From Sphingomonadales bacterium (GTDB taxonomy: Bacteria > Pseudomonadota > Alphaproteobacteria > Sphingomonadales > Sphingomonadaceae), in contig JANXVZ010000025.1 of assembly GCA_025351405.1 (NCBI GenBank), positions 51,860-115,859 of the forward strand: a stretch of 64,000 bases of DNA, in the 5' to 3' direction. The notes beneath the pieces were generated by a model. That model worked only from the letters and a program-made list of their open reading frames with translations. It made no database searches and was not told where the DNA came from. Positions 39,607 to 49,190 of the stretch are shown one piece after another; within the stretch, counting starts at the first letter, position 1; each line of letters opens with the position of its first letter. The position numbers were made by a program, and so were the translations under genes.

Positions 39607-39978
39607 TCAAAGTGCTGCGACAAGCGCCCGGTACGCTGCGACGTCCATCAGGCCGTCGAGCTCGGTCTTGTCCGACAATGTCAGCTTGAAGAACCAGCCG
39701 TCACCTTCCGCCGCGGTGTTGACCAGCGCCGGATCGGCTTCGAGAGCGGCATTGGCCTCCGTCACCGTGCCGCTGACCGGCGAATAGACGTCGGACGCCG
39801 CCTTCACCGATTCCACGACCGCAGCCTCCTTGCCCTTGGCAACAACGGTGCCGGGAGCCGGCACTTCGACGAACACCACGTCGCCGAGCTGCCCCTGCGC
39901 ATAGTCGGTGATGCCGACAGTGGCGGTATCACCTTCGACGTTCAGCCATTCATGGTCGGTTGTGAAATACAGTGTCAT
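39607..39978 (-). CDS. gcvH: Glycine cleavage system H protein
   Basis: GcvH carries the aminomethyl group on a lipoyl arm. The 123-aa protein has the lipoylation site ESVKAASD with Lys59 and the H-protein opening [14 protein letters not shown]. Length and fold are standard. The start overlaps the gcvT stop by 4 nt. Confidence 0.97.
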   Translation of the reverse strand: MTLYFTTDHEWLNVEGDTATVGITDYAQGQLGDVVFVEVPAPGTVVAKGKEAAVVESVKAASDVYSPVSGTVTEANAALEADPALVNTAAEGDGWFFKLTLSDKTELDGLMDVAAYRALVAAL

Positions 39979-41090
39979 GCGACAACTCCCTCTCGAACAT
40001 AGTTTTTTTGCCTGAACGGCATCGCCGTGACGGTTGCCGCCAGCCGGCGACCACGGACTTCGATTTCGACCGCGGTGCCATCGGCAGCGTGCGCGGCGGC
40101 GACATATGCCATTGCAATCGGCATGCCCAACGAAGGCGCAAAGCCGCCCGACGTTACTGTTCCGACCATCTCGGTACCGGCAAAGACCGCCGCACCTTCT
40201 CGTGCCGGCAGCTTGCCCTCGACGACCAGCCCGACACGGCGGCGCGGCGCACCGCCGAGCAACTGATTCATGATGATATCAGCACCGGGGAAGCCACGCT
40301 CCAGCTTGCGCCGCTTGGAGATGGCAAAGCCCAGCCCTGCTTCGATCGGCGTGGTGCCCGGGTCCAGGTCATGGCCATAGAGCGGCAGACCCGCTTCCAG
40401 CCGCAGCGAATCGCGCGCGCCAAGCCCGATCGGCTTGACCTCGGGTTGCGCCAGCAGCGCCGTCGCCAGCGCTTCCGCCGCAGTTGCGGGCACCGAAATC
40501 TCGAAGCCGTCCTCGCCGGTGTAGCCCGACCGGCTGACCCAAAGATCATGGCCGCTCCACACGAATGCGGCCGCGCGCATGAAACGCAACTCCGAAACAC
40601 CCGGCACCAGTCGTTCCAGGGCAGCCACCGCTTCCGGGCCCTGCAACGCCAGCAACGCCCAGTCGTCGCGATACGCCACATCGAGCCCCACCCCGCGAAG
40701 CGTGGCGATATCGGCAGTTTTCACCGCCCCGTTGACGACCAGATACAGGTCACGCGCCCGCCGCGTGACCATCAGGTCGTCAAGAATGCCACCTTTGTCA
40801 TCGAGCAACAGCGAATAGCGCAACACGCCTTCAGCCAGCCCGACAATATCGCCAGGCAGCACCGCTTCGAGCGACACACCCTGCGCCAGCGGCAGCAACA
40901 ATTGCCCCATGTGGCTGACATCGAACAATCCGGCGTGGGCCCGTGTCCACAGGTGTTCGGCGATGATGCCTTCGAACTGGATGGGCATCGCGTATCCGGC
41001 AAAGGTCACCATGCGCGCACCAAGCCGACGATGCATCGCATCGAGTGGCAAGGTCTGTACGGACTCATCGGTAGCGTATGATTCGGCCAC
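39975..41090 (-). CDS. gcvT: Aminomethyltransferase (glycine cleavage T protein)
   Basis: GcvT releases ammonia and moves the one-carbon unit to tetrahydrofolate. The 371-aa protein shows [51 protein letters not shown] and [18 protein letters not shown]. It begins with GTG at 41090, set by a GGAGG placed about 5 nt upstream. It is the first gene after the tandem glycine riboswitch, so glycine should control the whole gcvT-H-PA-PB operon. Confidence 0.96.
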   Translation of the reverse strand: MAESYATDESVQTLPLDAMHRRLGARMVTFAGYAMPIQFEGIIAEHLWTRAHAGLFDVSHMGQLLLPLAQGVSLEAVLPGDIVGLAEGVLRYSLLLDDKGGILDDLMVTRRARDLYLVVNGAVKTADIATLRGVGLDVAYRDDWALLALQGPEAVAALERLVPGVSELRFMRAAAFVWSGHDLWVSRSGYTGEDGFEISVPATAAEALATALLAQPEVKPIGLGARDSLRLEAGLPLYGHDLDPGTTPIEAGLGFAISKRRKLERGFPGADIIMNQLLGGAPRRRVGLVVEGKLPAREGAAVFAGTEMVGTVTSGGFAPSLGMPIAMAYVAAAHAADGTAVEIEVRGRRLAATVTAMPFRQKNYVREGVVA

Positions 41091-41145
41091 GGGGCCTCCG
41101 GCGACTGCAACGGGTACGAGGGAGGAGCCCCCCGCACCTGCCCCC

Positions 41146-41353
41146 GTCTGTCACCGGACCTGAGAGCTTTCATGGCAAACCGGCTTGAACCCGGCACTGC
41201 CACTTACACCTTCGGTGGGGCAGCGGCCGATCGGCCCTGCCCGCTTTCCAGAATGTCGCAAAAACGCCAGCGCGGTCCTTTTGCCTGAGAGATTCCGGGG
41301 GCGGCTTGCTCCTTCGGCGGTGGGGCAGCCTAGGCCCCCCACACTCTCCCGCG
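41146..41353 (-). promoter_or_regulatory. Tandem glycine riboswitch ahead of gcvT
   Basis: Reading the minus strand, aptamer 1 (about 41350 to 41265) has GGGAGAGT, CCACCGCCGAAGGAGCAAG, AATCTCTCAGGCAAAAGGAC. Aptamer 2 (about 41252 to 41147) has TCTGGAAAGCGGG, CCCCACCGAAGGTGTAAG, GCTCTCAGGTCCGGTGACAGA in order (each a known conserved block of the glycine aptamer). The two are joined by a short linker with a T-run. The G-rich GGGGGCAGG and the later GGGGGGCTCC between aptamer 2 and gcvT may form the expression platform. Tandem glycine riboswitches usually turn gcv operons on when glycine is high. Confidence 0.93.
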
Positions 41354-41444
41354 CTGACGCCGGGTTTTCAGGCCCGACGACACCGTTACAATTGCGGGAC
41401 TCGCGTGCGCAAGTCAATCGCCGCTGTTGCAGTGCGTCAAAAAC

Positions 41445-42077
41445 TTATTTGGTGACGTTATAGGCAAGCGCTGCGTCATCGAGCTGAAAACCAATCAGGA
41501 CTTCAAAGCTCGCTGCGCGGATCGCAGCCTTGACGGCGGGATCGGAAAGCGGATCGGTGGCGGCATCAAGGTCACCGGCCTTGCGCTTGCGGTTGATCTT
41601 GTCCTGGATCGCCGGGGGCAGCGTCGCCACCGACCGGGCTACCATCGCCCGCGCCCCGGCATTGGCGCTGGCCCGTGCCTGGCCATCGGCAAAGTTGACC
41701 GTAACCTGGCCGAGCTGCTTCGAGACCAGCAGATTGCCGCCCTGCACGACGCTGGCAAACACCGGCAACGTGACGCTTCGCGCGCCTGCCAGAGCCGTGC
41801 GGCGCGCGATCACCGTGTAAGTGATATCCGCATCAAGGCTGGCGTCGGATTCAAGGCAGTTGCTGCGCAGTTCGGTGATTGTGGCGACGACGTCGATATC
41901 ACGAGCATCGCGCCCCGCTCCGGCGGCGAACAGCGTCATGTCGCCCGTGTAGGTCGGCACTGCCACGGCCGGGCATTGCGAACGCTTTACCAGCAGGACG
42001 TTGCGCTGGCAGCCAGCAAGGATGACGACGCCCGCCAGGAGAACCAGGATACGCGCGTTCGACACAAATCTGGACAC
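41445..42077 (-). CDS. Hypothetical lipoprotein
   Basis: The product (about 210 aa) begins with a lipoprotein signal: SNARILVLLAGVVILAGC, with the lipobox LAGC and lipidated Cys about 23 residues in. The mature part (DVVATITELRSNCLESDASL, DITYTVIARRTA, VTLPVFASVVQGGNLLVSKQ) looks like a beta-rich outer-membrane-associated domain. No characterised family comes to mind. The start is a GTG at 42077 with GAAAGG about 9 nt upstream; TTG and GTG alternatives lie nearby. It is divergent from ispH, and 90 bp separate its stop from the riboswitch. Confidence 0.72.
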   Translation of the reverse strand: MSRFVSNARILVLLAGVVILAGCQRNVLLVKRSQCPAVAVPTYTGDMTLFAAGAGRDARDIDVVATITELRSNCLESDASLDADITYTVIARRTALAGARSVTLPVFASVVQGGNLLVSKQLGQVTVNFADGQARASANAGARAMVARSVATLPPAIQDKINRKRKAGDLDAATDPLSDPAVKAAIRAASFEVLIGFQLDDAALAYNVTK

Positions 42078-42242
42078 CGACAAAAACCTTTCAGGCGGCG
42101 GCCGCACACGGCGGTCGCCAAAACGCGCGCACCTTAGGCAGCCACGCAGTCGGGAGCAAGGCGAACCCCCGCAGGTCCGCGACGTCGAGCGACGCCAAGC
42201 GTGATGGCCTTCGCCGTCCCGATGGCGTATCAGCACCGGCAT

Positions 42243-43223
42243 ATGAACGCGCAAGCCTTTCCGCCGCCGGTCCCCGGCGCTTCCCGTCCCTCGCTGGCAG
42301 TGCTCATCGCTGCGCCGCGCGGCTTTTGTGCCGGCGTCGATCGCGCCATCCATATCGTCGAGCTGGCGCTCGAACGCTGGGGCGCCCCGGTCTATGTCCG
42401 TCATGAAATCGTCCACAATCGCTTTGTCGTCGACACCCTGAAGGCCAAGGGCGCGATCTTCGTCGAGGAACTCGACGAGGTTCCCGAGGGCGTTCCGGTG
42501 GTGTTTTCGGCGCATGGCGTGCCAAAGGCGGTGCCGGCGGCGGCGGAAGCGCGCGGCATGAACTATCTCGATGCGACCTGTCCGCTGGTGTCCAAGGTCC
42601 ATCGGCAGGCCGAACGACTGGTCGATGCCGGGCGCCACATCTTCTTCATCGGCCATGCCGGCCATCCGGAAGTCATCGGCACCTTCGGCCAGGTTCCCGA
42701 CGGCGTTATCACGCTGATTGAAACCATCGACGATGCCCGCAATGTCGTCGCCAGCGACCCCAACAAGGTCGGCTTCCTCACCCAGACGACACTTTCGGTC
42801 GATGACACGTCTGAAATGGTGGCGGAACTGCAGCGTCGCTTCCCCGGTATCCAGGGGCCCAAGGGTGATGACATTTGTTATGCCACCTCCAATCGCCAGG
42901 CCGCCGTCAAGGTCATGGCGCCGCGCTGCGACCTTGTTCTCGTCATCGGCGCCGCCAATTCATCCAACTCGCAGCGTTTGCGTGAAGTGGCAGAACGCGA
43001 AGGCGCCGCTGCCTATCTCATCCGCCGTGCCGACGATATCGATTGGGAATGGTTCAAGGATGTCGGCACCCTGGGGCTGACCGCCGGCGCGTCGGCCCCC
43101 GAAGTGCTGGTTCAGGAGGTGCTCGGCGCGCTCGACGAACGCTTTGCAGTGACCACCGAAAACATCACCACGGCAATCGAGCAGGTCGTGTTCAAACTGC
43201 CCCGCGCGCTGGTTTCAGAATAA
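42243..43223 (+). CDS. ispH: 4-hydroxy-3-methylbut-2-enyl diphosphate reductase
   Basis: IspH makes IPP and DMAPP in the last step of the MEP isoprenoid pathway. The 326-aa protein has the three 4Fe-4S cysteines at 29 (PRGFCAGV), 113 (DATCPLV) and 212 (ICYATSNRQ). It also has the family stretches [17 protein letters not shown] and [11 protein letters not shown]. The ATG at 42243 agrees with family starts. thrB begins 11 nt after its stop. Confidence 0.97.
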   Translation: MNAQAFPPPVPGASRPSLAVLIAAPRGFCAGVDRAIHIVELALERWGAPVYVRHEIVHNRFVVDTLKAKGAIFVEELDEVPEGVPVVFSAHGVPKAVPAAAEARGMNYLDATCPLVSKVHRQAERLVDAGRHIFFIGHAGHPEVIGTFGQVPDGVITLIETIDDARNVVASDPNKVGFLTQTTLSVDDTSEMVAELQRRFPGIQGPKGDDICYATSNRQAAVKVMAPRCDLVLVIGAANSSNSQRLREVAEREGAAAYLIRRADDIDWEWFKDVGTLGLTAGASAPEVLVQEVLGALDERFAVTTENITTAIEQVVFKLPRALVSE

Positions 43224-43234
43224 AGCAGAGTCGA

Positions 43235-44224
43235 ATGGCGGTCTTCACACCGGTCACCGCGACCGATCTGGCTGCGTTCCTGACGCGCTACGACATCGGC
43301 ACCGCAACCAGCTTCAAGGGCATCGCCGAAGGTGTGCAGAACAGCAACTTCCTGCTGGAAACCACCTCGGGGCGCTTTATCCTCACGTTGTACGAGGAGC
43401 GTGTCGATATCGGCGCGCTGCCGTGGTTTCTGGCGCTGACAACGCATCTTGCCGACAAGCACCTGCCGGTGCCCCGACCGATCGTCGATCGCGCCGGCAT
43501 CGCCCTGCAAACGCTCAACGGCCGCCCGGCTTGCCTGATCGAGTTCGTGCCCGGTGTATCGGTGACCGAGCCGACAGTTGCGCAGTCACATGCCATCGGC
43601 GTCGCGCTCGGCCGGCTGCATGCCGCGGTCCGCGACTTCACGGCCGAGCGCGCCAACAATCTTGGCCAGCCATACTGGCCGGAAATGGCGGCACGCTGCG
43701 CCGGCCGCAGCGGCGAAATCGACGCAAGTTTGCCGGATTTGATTGACGCCGCGCTGGCGGCAACCGCCGACTGGCCAGGCGACCTGCCGCGCGCAACCAT
43801 CCACACCGACCTGTTTCCCGACAACGTGCTGATGCTCGAAGGGGAGGTGACGGGCCTCATTGATTTCTATTTTGCCTGCACCGACCTCCGGGCCTTCGAC
43901 TATGCGACCACCCATGCGGCATGGTGCTTTTCCGGCGATGGCGGGGTCTACCATGCCGATCGTGCCGCCGCGCTCGCCGCCGGCTATGCCGAAAGCCACG
44001 GCCTGACGGCTCCCGAAACCGCCGCGCTGCCGCGCCTTGGCCAAGGGGCGGCGCTGCGCTTCACGTTGACCCGCGCCTATGACTGGCTCAACACCCCGCC
44101 CGATGCGCTGGTGACGCGCAAGGACCCGATGGCGTTTGCCCGGCGGCTGGCCTGGTACGCCGGCGCGACGCCGCAGATGGTACTCGGTGGCGCGGGCGCG
44201 CCTGACGCTCCGCTGCAGCAATGA
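43235..44224 (+). CDS. thrB: Homoserine kinase (APH-fold, alphaproteobacterial type)
   Basis: This 329-aa kinase phosphorylates homoserine in threonine synthesis. It is not the GHMP type but the choline-kinase-like form of alphaproteobacteria: [22 protein letters not shown] at the start (split here as [11 protein letters not shown] and GRFILTLYE), the catalytic loop [10 protein letters not shown], the metal motif GLIDFYFAC, and a C-terminal LTRAYDWLN. It lies between ispH and rnhA, an arrangement common in sphingomonads, and overlaps rnhA by 4 nt. Confidence 0.9.
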   Translation: MAVFTPVTATDLAAFLTRYDIGTATSFKGIAEGVQNSNFLLETTSGRFILTLYEERVDIGALPWFLALTTHLADKHLPVPRPIVDRAGIALQTLNGRPACLIEFVPGVSVTEPTVAQSHAIGVALGRLHAAVRDFTAERANNLGQPYWPEMAARCAGRSGEIDASLPDLIDAALAATADWPGDLPRATIHTDLFPDNVLMLEGEVTGLIDFYFACTDLRAFDYATTHAAWCFSGDGGVYHADRAAALAAGYAESHGLTAPETAALPRLGQGAALRFTLTRAYDWLNTPPDALVTRKDPMAFARRLAWYAGATPQMVLGGAGAPDAPLQQ

Positions 44225-44679
44225 CCGACCAGCCGCGCCCCAAGGTCGTCATCGCCACGGACGGCGCATGCAAGGGCAACCCGGGCATCGGCGGCTGGGG
44301 CGCAATCTTGCGCGCCGCCAACGGCACGGAAATGGAGCTTTGCGGCGCCGAGGCCCATACCACCAACAACCGCATGGAGTTGCAGGGTGCCATTTCGGCG
44401 CTGAACGCGCTGAAACGCCCGGCCGATGTCATCCTGTCCACCGACAGCGTCTATGTCCGTGATGGCATCACCAAGTGGATACACGGCTGGAAGCGCAACG
44501 GCTGGAAGACCGCAGACAGGAAACCGGTCAAGAACGCCGAGCTGTGGCAGGCACTCCTCGATGCGGCAGCGCGCCACAATGTCGATTGGCGCTGGGTCAA
44601 GGGCCATGCCGGCGATCCGGACAACGAACGCGCCGACGGCCTCGCCAACCAGGCGATCGTCAACATGCGAGAGCGATGA
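44221..44679 (+). CDS. rnhA: Ribonuclease HI
   Basis: RNase HI cuts RNA in RNA-DNA hybrids. The 152-aa enzyme has all catalytic residues: Asp14 ([10 protein letters not shown]), Glu53 (NNRMELQG), Asp75 (TDSVYV) and Asp139 (NERADGLA), plus His129 in [10 protein letters not shown]. The basic handle region ([20 protein letters not shown]) is present. It overlaps thrB by 4 nt. Confidence 0.97.
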   Translation: MTDQPRPKVVIATDGACKGNPGIGGWGAILRAANGTEMELCGAEAHTTNNRMELQGAISALNALKRPADVILSTDSVYVRDGITKWIHGWKRNGWKTADRKPVKNAELWQALLDAAARHNVDWRWVKGHAGDPDNERADGLANQAIVNMRER

Positions 44680-44714
44680 CGCCGATCCTGGCGGCGGCGC
44701 GAAGGGTGCGGCCT

Positions 44715-46229
44715 TTATTTCTGCCGTTCGATGAAGCCGCGAATATCCTTGGATAATTTCGCCAAGTCCGCATCATGCACGTACATCATGTGGCCGGCCT
44801 GGTAATAATGGAACTCCACGCGGCCGGCCGGAAAACCCGGCCGCGTCAACGACTGTTCGGCACCGAAGAAGGGGGTGGCAAAGTCGTAGTAGCCCTGGCC
44901 GACGAATACCTTCATGCCACTGTTTTCCCGCAACGCCTTCGACAGGTAGGGCGCAACGTTCATGTAGGTGTCGCGGCCGTTGCCGAGCTTCCAGTCCCAT
45001 GGGCCGACATTGCCGATGGTGACATATTCGCGGTCCATCTTGAGGCCAAGATCCTGGCGCAGATAGCTGTTGATGGCAGCCGTATAGGCGCCATCGATCC
45101 CGTAGAAGCTCGGGTCGTTGTCGGGCGATTCGCCGGCGTTGTCATAATCGATACCGAGATAGCGTGAATCCAGTCGCCCGATCGTGGTGCCGCGGTCCCG
45201 CAGCAATTCCTTGTAGAAGCGGTCGGGCGTCACCCGCAGGTTGGCCTTTTCGAGGTAGTCCTCGCTGATCCCGATGAAGCCGGCCAATTGCTTGCGGATG
45301 TCGCTGCGTTCTGCGGCGCCAAGCTGGTTGCCCTTCAAAAGCGCCGCAATGTAGGGCCCCCGCGCAAAGGCCCGCGCCTGATCGAGAAAAGGCTCGAGCG
45401 CGGCAGGCTGGCTGGGCAGATGCTTGTGGTAGAACGCCACCGCCGCCATCGACGGCAACGTGACGACATATTGCATCTCGTTGCCTTCGGTTTCGGCCTC
45501 GGCGCCGAAATCGAGAATGGTCGAAATGAGGATGACGCCATTTACGGCAACGTCGTTGTACTGGCCTTCCAGCTCGTTGATCAGCGCCGCCGATCGCGTC
45601 GTGCCATAGCTTTCGCCGCCGATGAACTTCGGTGCGTTCCAGCGGCCGTTGTCGTTGAGCCACAGCCTGATGAACTGGCTGATCGATTTCGCGTCGGCGG
45701 TGACGCCCCAGAAGCTTTTGGCTTCGGTCTTGCCGAGAGCATGGCTGAAGCCGGTGCCGACAGGATCGATGAAGACAAGATCGGTGACATCGAGCAGGCT
45801 GTCGACGTTTTCGGTCACCGGGTAGGGCGGCGCGCCGTCGTCCTTGGCGTCAGGGATATGAACGCGCTTCGGACCAAAGGCGCCCATGTGCAGCCACACG
45901 GAGCCCGAGCCCGGGCCGCCGTTGTACAGGAAAGTGACCGGCCGGCGCGGGTCGGCGCCATCCTTGACATAGGCGGTTGAAAATATTGCGGCGGTGGGCT
46001 TGCCGTCCTTGTCCTTCAGGTAGGTCTCGCCGGTGGTGGCGGTGTAGCTGATCTTGATGCCGCCAAAGCTTCCGCTGTGCCTGGTCACCGAGCGGGTTGG
46101 CGGCGGGATCGCCCCGGGCCCTGTATCATCGGCTTTTTCAGCCCTCGCCGTGTCGGGTTTTTCGTCGGCATGGGCGGCGACACTGGCAGCGATCAGGACA
46201 GCGGCGAGGAGGGGCGCGAGACTTTTCAT
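44715..46229 (-). CDS. Secreted S10-family serine carboxypeptidase-like peptidase
   Basis: The 504-aa protein has a signal peptide (KSLAPLLAAVLIAASVAAHA). The S10 fold shows VTFLYNGGPGSGSVWLHMGA (oxyanion region), VFIDPVGTGFSHA and the nucleophile GESYGTTRS. An Asp in GYYDFATP and a His in YQAGHMMYV complete the triad. Members of this bacterial branch are periplasmic peptidases acting on C-terminal or peptide substrates. It lies 62 nt after the CFA synthase gene on the same strand. Confidence 0.92.
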   Translation of the reverse strand: MKSLAPLLAAVLIAASVAAHADEKPDTARAEKADDTGPGAIPPPTRSVTRHSGSFGGIKISYTATTGETYLKDKDGKPTAAIFSTAYVKDGADPRRPVTFLYNGGPGSGSVWLHMGAFGPKRVHIPDAKDDGAPPYPVTENVDSLLDVTDLVFIDPVGTGFSHALGKTEAKSFWGVTADAKSISQFIRLWLNDNGRWNAPKFIGGESYGTTRSAALINELEGQYNDVAVNGVILISTILDFGAEAETEGNEMQYVVTLPSMAAVAFYHKHLPSQPAALEPFLDQARAFARGPYIAALLKGNQLGAAERSDIRKQLAGFIGISEDYLEKANLRVTPDRFYKELLRDRGTTIGRLDSRYLGIDYDNAGESPDNDPSFYGIDGAYTAAINSYLRQDLGLKMDREYVTIGNVGPWDWKLGNGRDTYMNVAPYLSKALRENSGMKVFVGQGYYDFATPFFGAEQSLTRPGFPAGRVEFHYYQAGHMMYVHDADLAKLSKDIRGFIERQK

Positions 46230-46291
46230 GCCACGACCATAAGGCGCTGTTTCAGCGACGCAACTCCCCCCAACTCGGGGGAGGCCGGGAA

Positions 46292-47512
46292 TCACCCGCT
46301 GCGATATCGCCGTTCGGTTTCTGCCATGTAATCGCGCGTCAACGGCAGCGCATCGCGTTTCCGGGTCAACTGGATCTGGACGTTCATATGGCCGTCGTTC
46401 CGAAACGCGCTCTCGGCCGCCGCGAGGTAGAACATCCACATCCGGAAGAATCGCGCGTCATAAAGTGCCTCGATCTCGGCCTGTTTCGCTGCACACCGCG
46501 CATACCAATGGGCGATTGTGAAGCCATAGTGCAGCCGCAGTACCTCGATGTCGGTCGCCCAGAGCCAGGCGCGCTCGATGGCAGGGACAATCTGTGACAG
46601 CGCCGGCGAATAGCCGCCAGGAAAGATGTATTTCGCCGTCCATGGGTCGGTGGCGCCGGGGCCATCGGCGCGGGCGATGGTGTGGATCAGCGCAACGCCG
46701 TCATCCGCCAGCAGGCGATGCACGGTATCGAAAAACTGGCGATAGTGGGGCAACCCGACGTGTTCGAACATGCCGACCGAGACGATGCGGTCGAATCGGC
46801 CCTCGACGGCGCGGTAATCGATAAGCTGGAAGCGCACCTTGTCGGCAATCCCCTCGGCCTGTGCCTTGGCTTGCGCGTATTTGAGCTGCTCCTCCGAAAG
46901 GGTAACACCGAGGACTTCCGCCCCGGATACCTTGTGGATGTAGCGCGCCATGCCTCCCCAGCCGCAGCCGATATCGAGGACGCGCTGGCCCGGTTGCAAG
47001 TCCAGCTTGGCGGCAATGTGCGCCAGCTTTGCCTCCTGCGCGGCGTCGAGACTCATCTCCGGATCGCTGAAATAGGCGCAGCTGTATTGGCGGTGCGGGT
47101 CGAGGAACAGGTCGTAGAGCCGGTCGTCGAGGTCGTAGTGATGCGCGACATTGCGCTTTGACCGGCGCGAGAAATTGATCTGGTCGATCTTGGCGGCAAT
47201 GCTGGCCTGTCGCCACAGCGCGAAGCGGATGGGGTTGTCGCGATCCCAACGCAGGTTCCAGGTCACAAGATCGAGAAGCTGCCGGATGTCGCCCTGCTCG
47301 ATGACGATTCGACCATCCATGAACGCCTCGCCGGCGCCAAGGGCCGGATTGAGGGCGATGCGCCGCGCCGTCGCCTTGTCGGTCAGGCGGATCCTGACGG
47401 CGGGCCGGTCAGGGTTGGCCTTGCCGTAACGGTGGAGGGTACCGGACGCGTCAATGACGGTCAGGTCACCGTCGCGGATCATCTTGCGGAACAGTCGGTC
47501 AAGCAGGAACAT
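46292..47512 (-). CDS. cfa: Cyclopropane-fatty-acyl-phospholipid synthase
   Basis: This 406-aa SAM-dependent enzyme adds a methylene group across double bonds of membrane phospholipid acyl chains. It has an N-terminal lipid-binding domain (about 1-110), NVAHHYDLDDRLYDLFLD, YSCAYF, the SAM motif VLDIGCGWGGMARYI, GVTLSEEQLKYA, and FEHVGLPHY followed by FPGGYSPALSQI. The length is normal. It is followed by the S10 peptidase gene. Confidence 0.94.
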   Translation of the reverse strand: MFLLDRLFRKMIRDGDLTVIDASGTLHRYGKANPDRPAVRIRLTDKATARRIALNPALGAGEAFMDGRIVIEQGDIRQLLDLVTWNLRWDRDNPIRFALWRQASIAAKIDQINFSRRSKRNVAHHYDLDDRLYDLFLDPHRQYSCAYFSDPEMSLDAAQEAKLAHIAAKLDLQPGQRVLDIGCGWGGMARYIHKVSGAEVLGVTLSEEQLKYAQAKAQAEGIADKVRFQLIDYRAVEGRFDRIVSVGMFEHVGLPHYRQFFDTVHRLLADDGVALIHTIARADGPGATDPWTAKYIFPGGYSPALSQIVPAIERAWLWATDIEVLRLHYGFTIAHWYARCAAKQAEIEALYDARFFRMWMFYLAAAESAFRNDGHMNVQIQLTRKRDALPLTRDYMAETERRYRSG

Positions 47513-47581
47513 GTGTCTTCCTTACCGAGGCCACAATTTTTGCACCAGCCTTGGCAGCCCCGGCGACGACTGTTCGCCGCC

Positions 47582-47816
47582 TTATTTCGCCGCCGCCCCC
47601 CGCGTTGCAGCGCGATCGCCGTCGTAAAGCGCCATCGCTTCGTCTTCTATCTGGGAGAAATAACCGGGAACACTGCTGTCGGCGACGAAGAAGAAGACCG
47701 TGTACGTTCCGGCAGCAGGTAGGCGATCATTAGGCGGTCGGTACCCAGCAATACCACCTTGGAGGAATGGCCCCGGGACCTGCCCTATCGGCCCTGCCCC
47801 GACACCGGGCCGGGCA
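47582..47816 (-). pseudogene. Possible gene remnant between rlmN and cfa
   Basis: This is inside a 304-bp gap with no normal gene. On the minus strand one frame ends with a protein-like stretch, AGTYTVFFFVADSSVPGYF then SQIEDEAMALYDGD, stopping at 47582. Just upstream a second frame reads KVVLLGTDRLMIAYLLP, also protein-like. The two would join with a one-base shift. No start codon or ribosome site is evident for the joined frame. I do not recognise the family. It may be a frameshifted remnant, a sequencing error in a small real gene, or chance. Confidence 0.25.
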
Positions 47817-49124
47817 TTACACCCAGGCTGCTTCCTTTTCGGCCGCGCGGCGGTCGAGTTCGGCGCGGGTGATCTTCTCGCTCGACGATTTCAACTGCCC
47901 GCAGGCCGCCATGATATCGCGACCGCGCGGGCGACGGACCGGGGCGGAGATGCCGGCGGCAAAAATGATCTCGCTGAACGCCGTGACCCGCTCCGGCAGC
48001 GAGGTTTCATAGATCGAACCGGGCCATGGGTTGAACGGGATGAGGTTGACCTTGGCCGGAAGATCGTATTTGCGGATCAGGCGGACAAGTTCGCGGGCCT
48101 CCGCGTCGCTGTCGTTCTTGTCCTTGAGCATGACATATTCGAAGGTGATGCGACGGGCATTGTTGGCGCCGGGATAGGCCGCGCAGGCCGCAAGCAACTC
48201 CTCGATGCCGTAGCGCTTGTTGATGGGGACGATCTCGTCGCGGATTTCCTTGGTGACGGCGTGCAACGATACGGCAAGGTTGACGCCGATCTCCGTTCCC
48301 GCCCGCGCCATCATCGGCACGACACCGCTGGTGCTCAGCGTGATGCGACGCTTCGACAAGCCCAGTCCGTCACCGTCCATGACAATTGCCAGCGCATCCC
48401 GGACGTTGTCGAAATTGTAGAGCGGCTCGCCCATGCCCATCATCACGATGTTTGTCAGCATGCGCCCATCGGAGGTGTAGTTGCTGCCGGGTTGGTTCTG
48501 GCCGGGTATCCACGGCGCATCGTCGTCGTCGTCGCCATCGCCATCGTCATCGGCGATGACCGGTCGCGGTGGCTGGGGTGCCGACGCGTTCGGCCATTCC
48601 CCCAGCGCGTCGCGTGCCAGCATGACCTGGCCGACGATTTCACCCGCCGTCAGGTTGCGCACCAGCTTCATCGTGCCGGTGAAGCAGAAGCGGCAGTTCA
48701 GGGTGCAGCCGACCTGCGCCGAAACACACAACGTGCCGCGATAGGCATCGGGGATGAAGACACATTCGGCCTCCTCACCGTCGTCGAAGCGTAGCAGCCA
48801 CTTGCGCGTGCCATCGGTCGACACCTGGGCGGTGACGACTTCGGGGCGGCCGACGACGAAATGCGCGTCGAGCAGCGCCCGGGTATCCTTGGAGATGTTG
48901 GCGAACGCATCGAACTGGGTCGCGCCGCGGTGGTAGATCCAGTTCCATATCTGCGAAACGCGCATCTTGGCCTGTTTTTCGGGGATCCCGACTTCAACCA
49001 GCGCCTCGCGCATGGCGGGCTTGGACATGCCCAGCAGCGCCCGCTTGCCGTCGGAACGCACGACGCCAGGCTTGCGAGGCACGGGGACGGGATCGATATG
49101 GCCGGGAATCTGCATCGCGGGCAT
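47817..49124 (-). CDS. rlmN: Dual-specificity RNA methyltransferase RlmN
   Basis: RlmN makes 2-methyladenosine at 23S rRNA A2503 and in some tRNAs, by radical SAM chemistry. The 435-aa protein has the cluster cysteines 140, 144 and 147 (CTLNCRFC), and the two catalytic cysteines at 133 and 408. It also has [12 protein letters not shown] and LSTSGVVP. Between GEWP (about 178) and GRMLTNIV (about 220) there is an insertion of about 35-40 residues with an Asp-rich run at 192-202, not part of the usual family core. It follows the acyl-CoA ligase gene by 66 nt. Confidence 0.96.
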   Translation of the reverse strand: MPAMQIPGHIDPVPVPRKPGVVRSDGKRALLGMSKPAMREALVEVGIPEKQAKMRVSQIWNWIYHRGATQFDAFANISKDTRALLDAHFVVGRPEVVTAQVSTDGTRKWLLRFDDGEEAECVFIPDAYRGTLCVSAQVGCTLNCRFCFTGTMKLVRNLTAGEIVGQVMLARDALGEWPNASAPQPPRPVIADDDGDGDDDDDAPWIPGQNQPGSNYTSDGRMLTNIVMMGMGEPLYNFDNVRDALAIVMDGDGLGLSKRRITLSTSGVVPMMARAGTEIGVNLAVSLHAVTKEIRDEIVPINKRYGIEELLAACAAYPGANNARRITFEYVMLKDKNDSDAEARELVRLIRKYDLPAKVNLIPFNPWPGSIYETSLPERVTAFSEIIFAAGISAPVRRPRGRDIMAACGQLKSSSEKITRAELDRRAAEKEAAWV

Positions 49125-49190
49125 ATAGGACCGGATGCGGCCGGAGGAAAGGCGCCCGGCAAACGCGCCGGCGACGACACCCCGGCGTGG

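Noticed and set aside
39972..41081. 369-codon plus-strand frame opposite gcvT
   Set aside because: gcvT is fully supported by motifs and riboswitch context; this frame has none.
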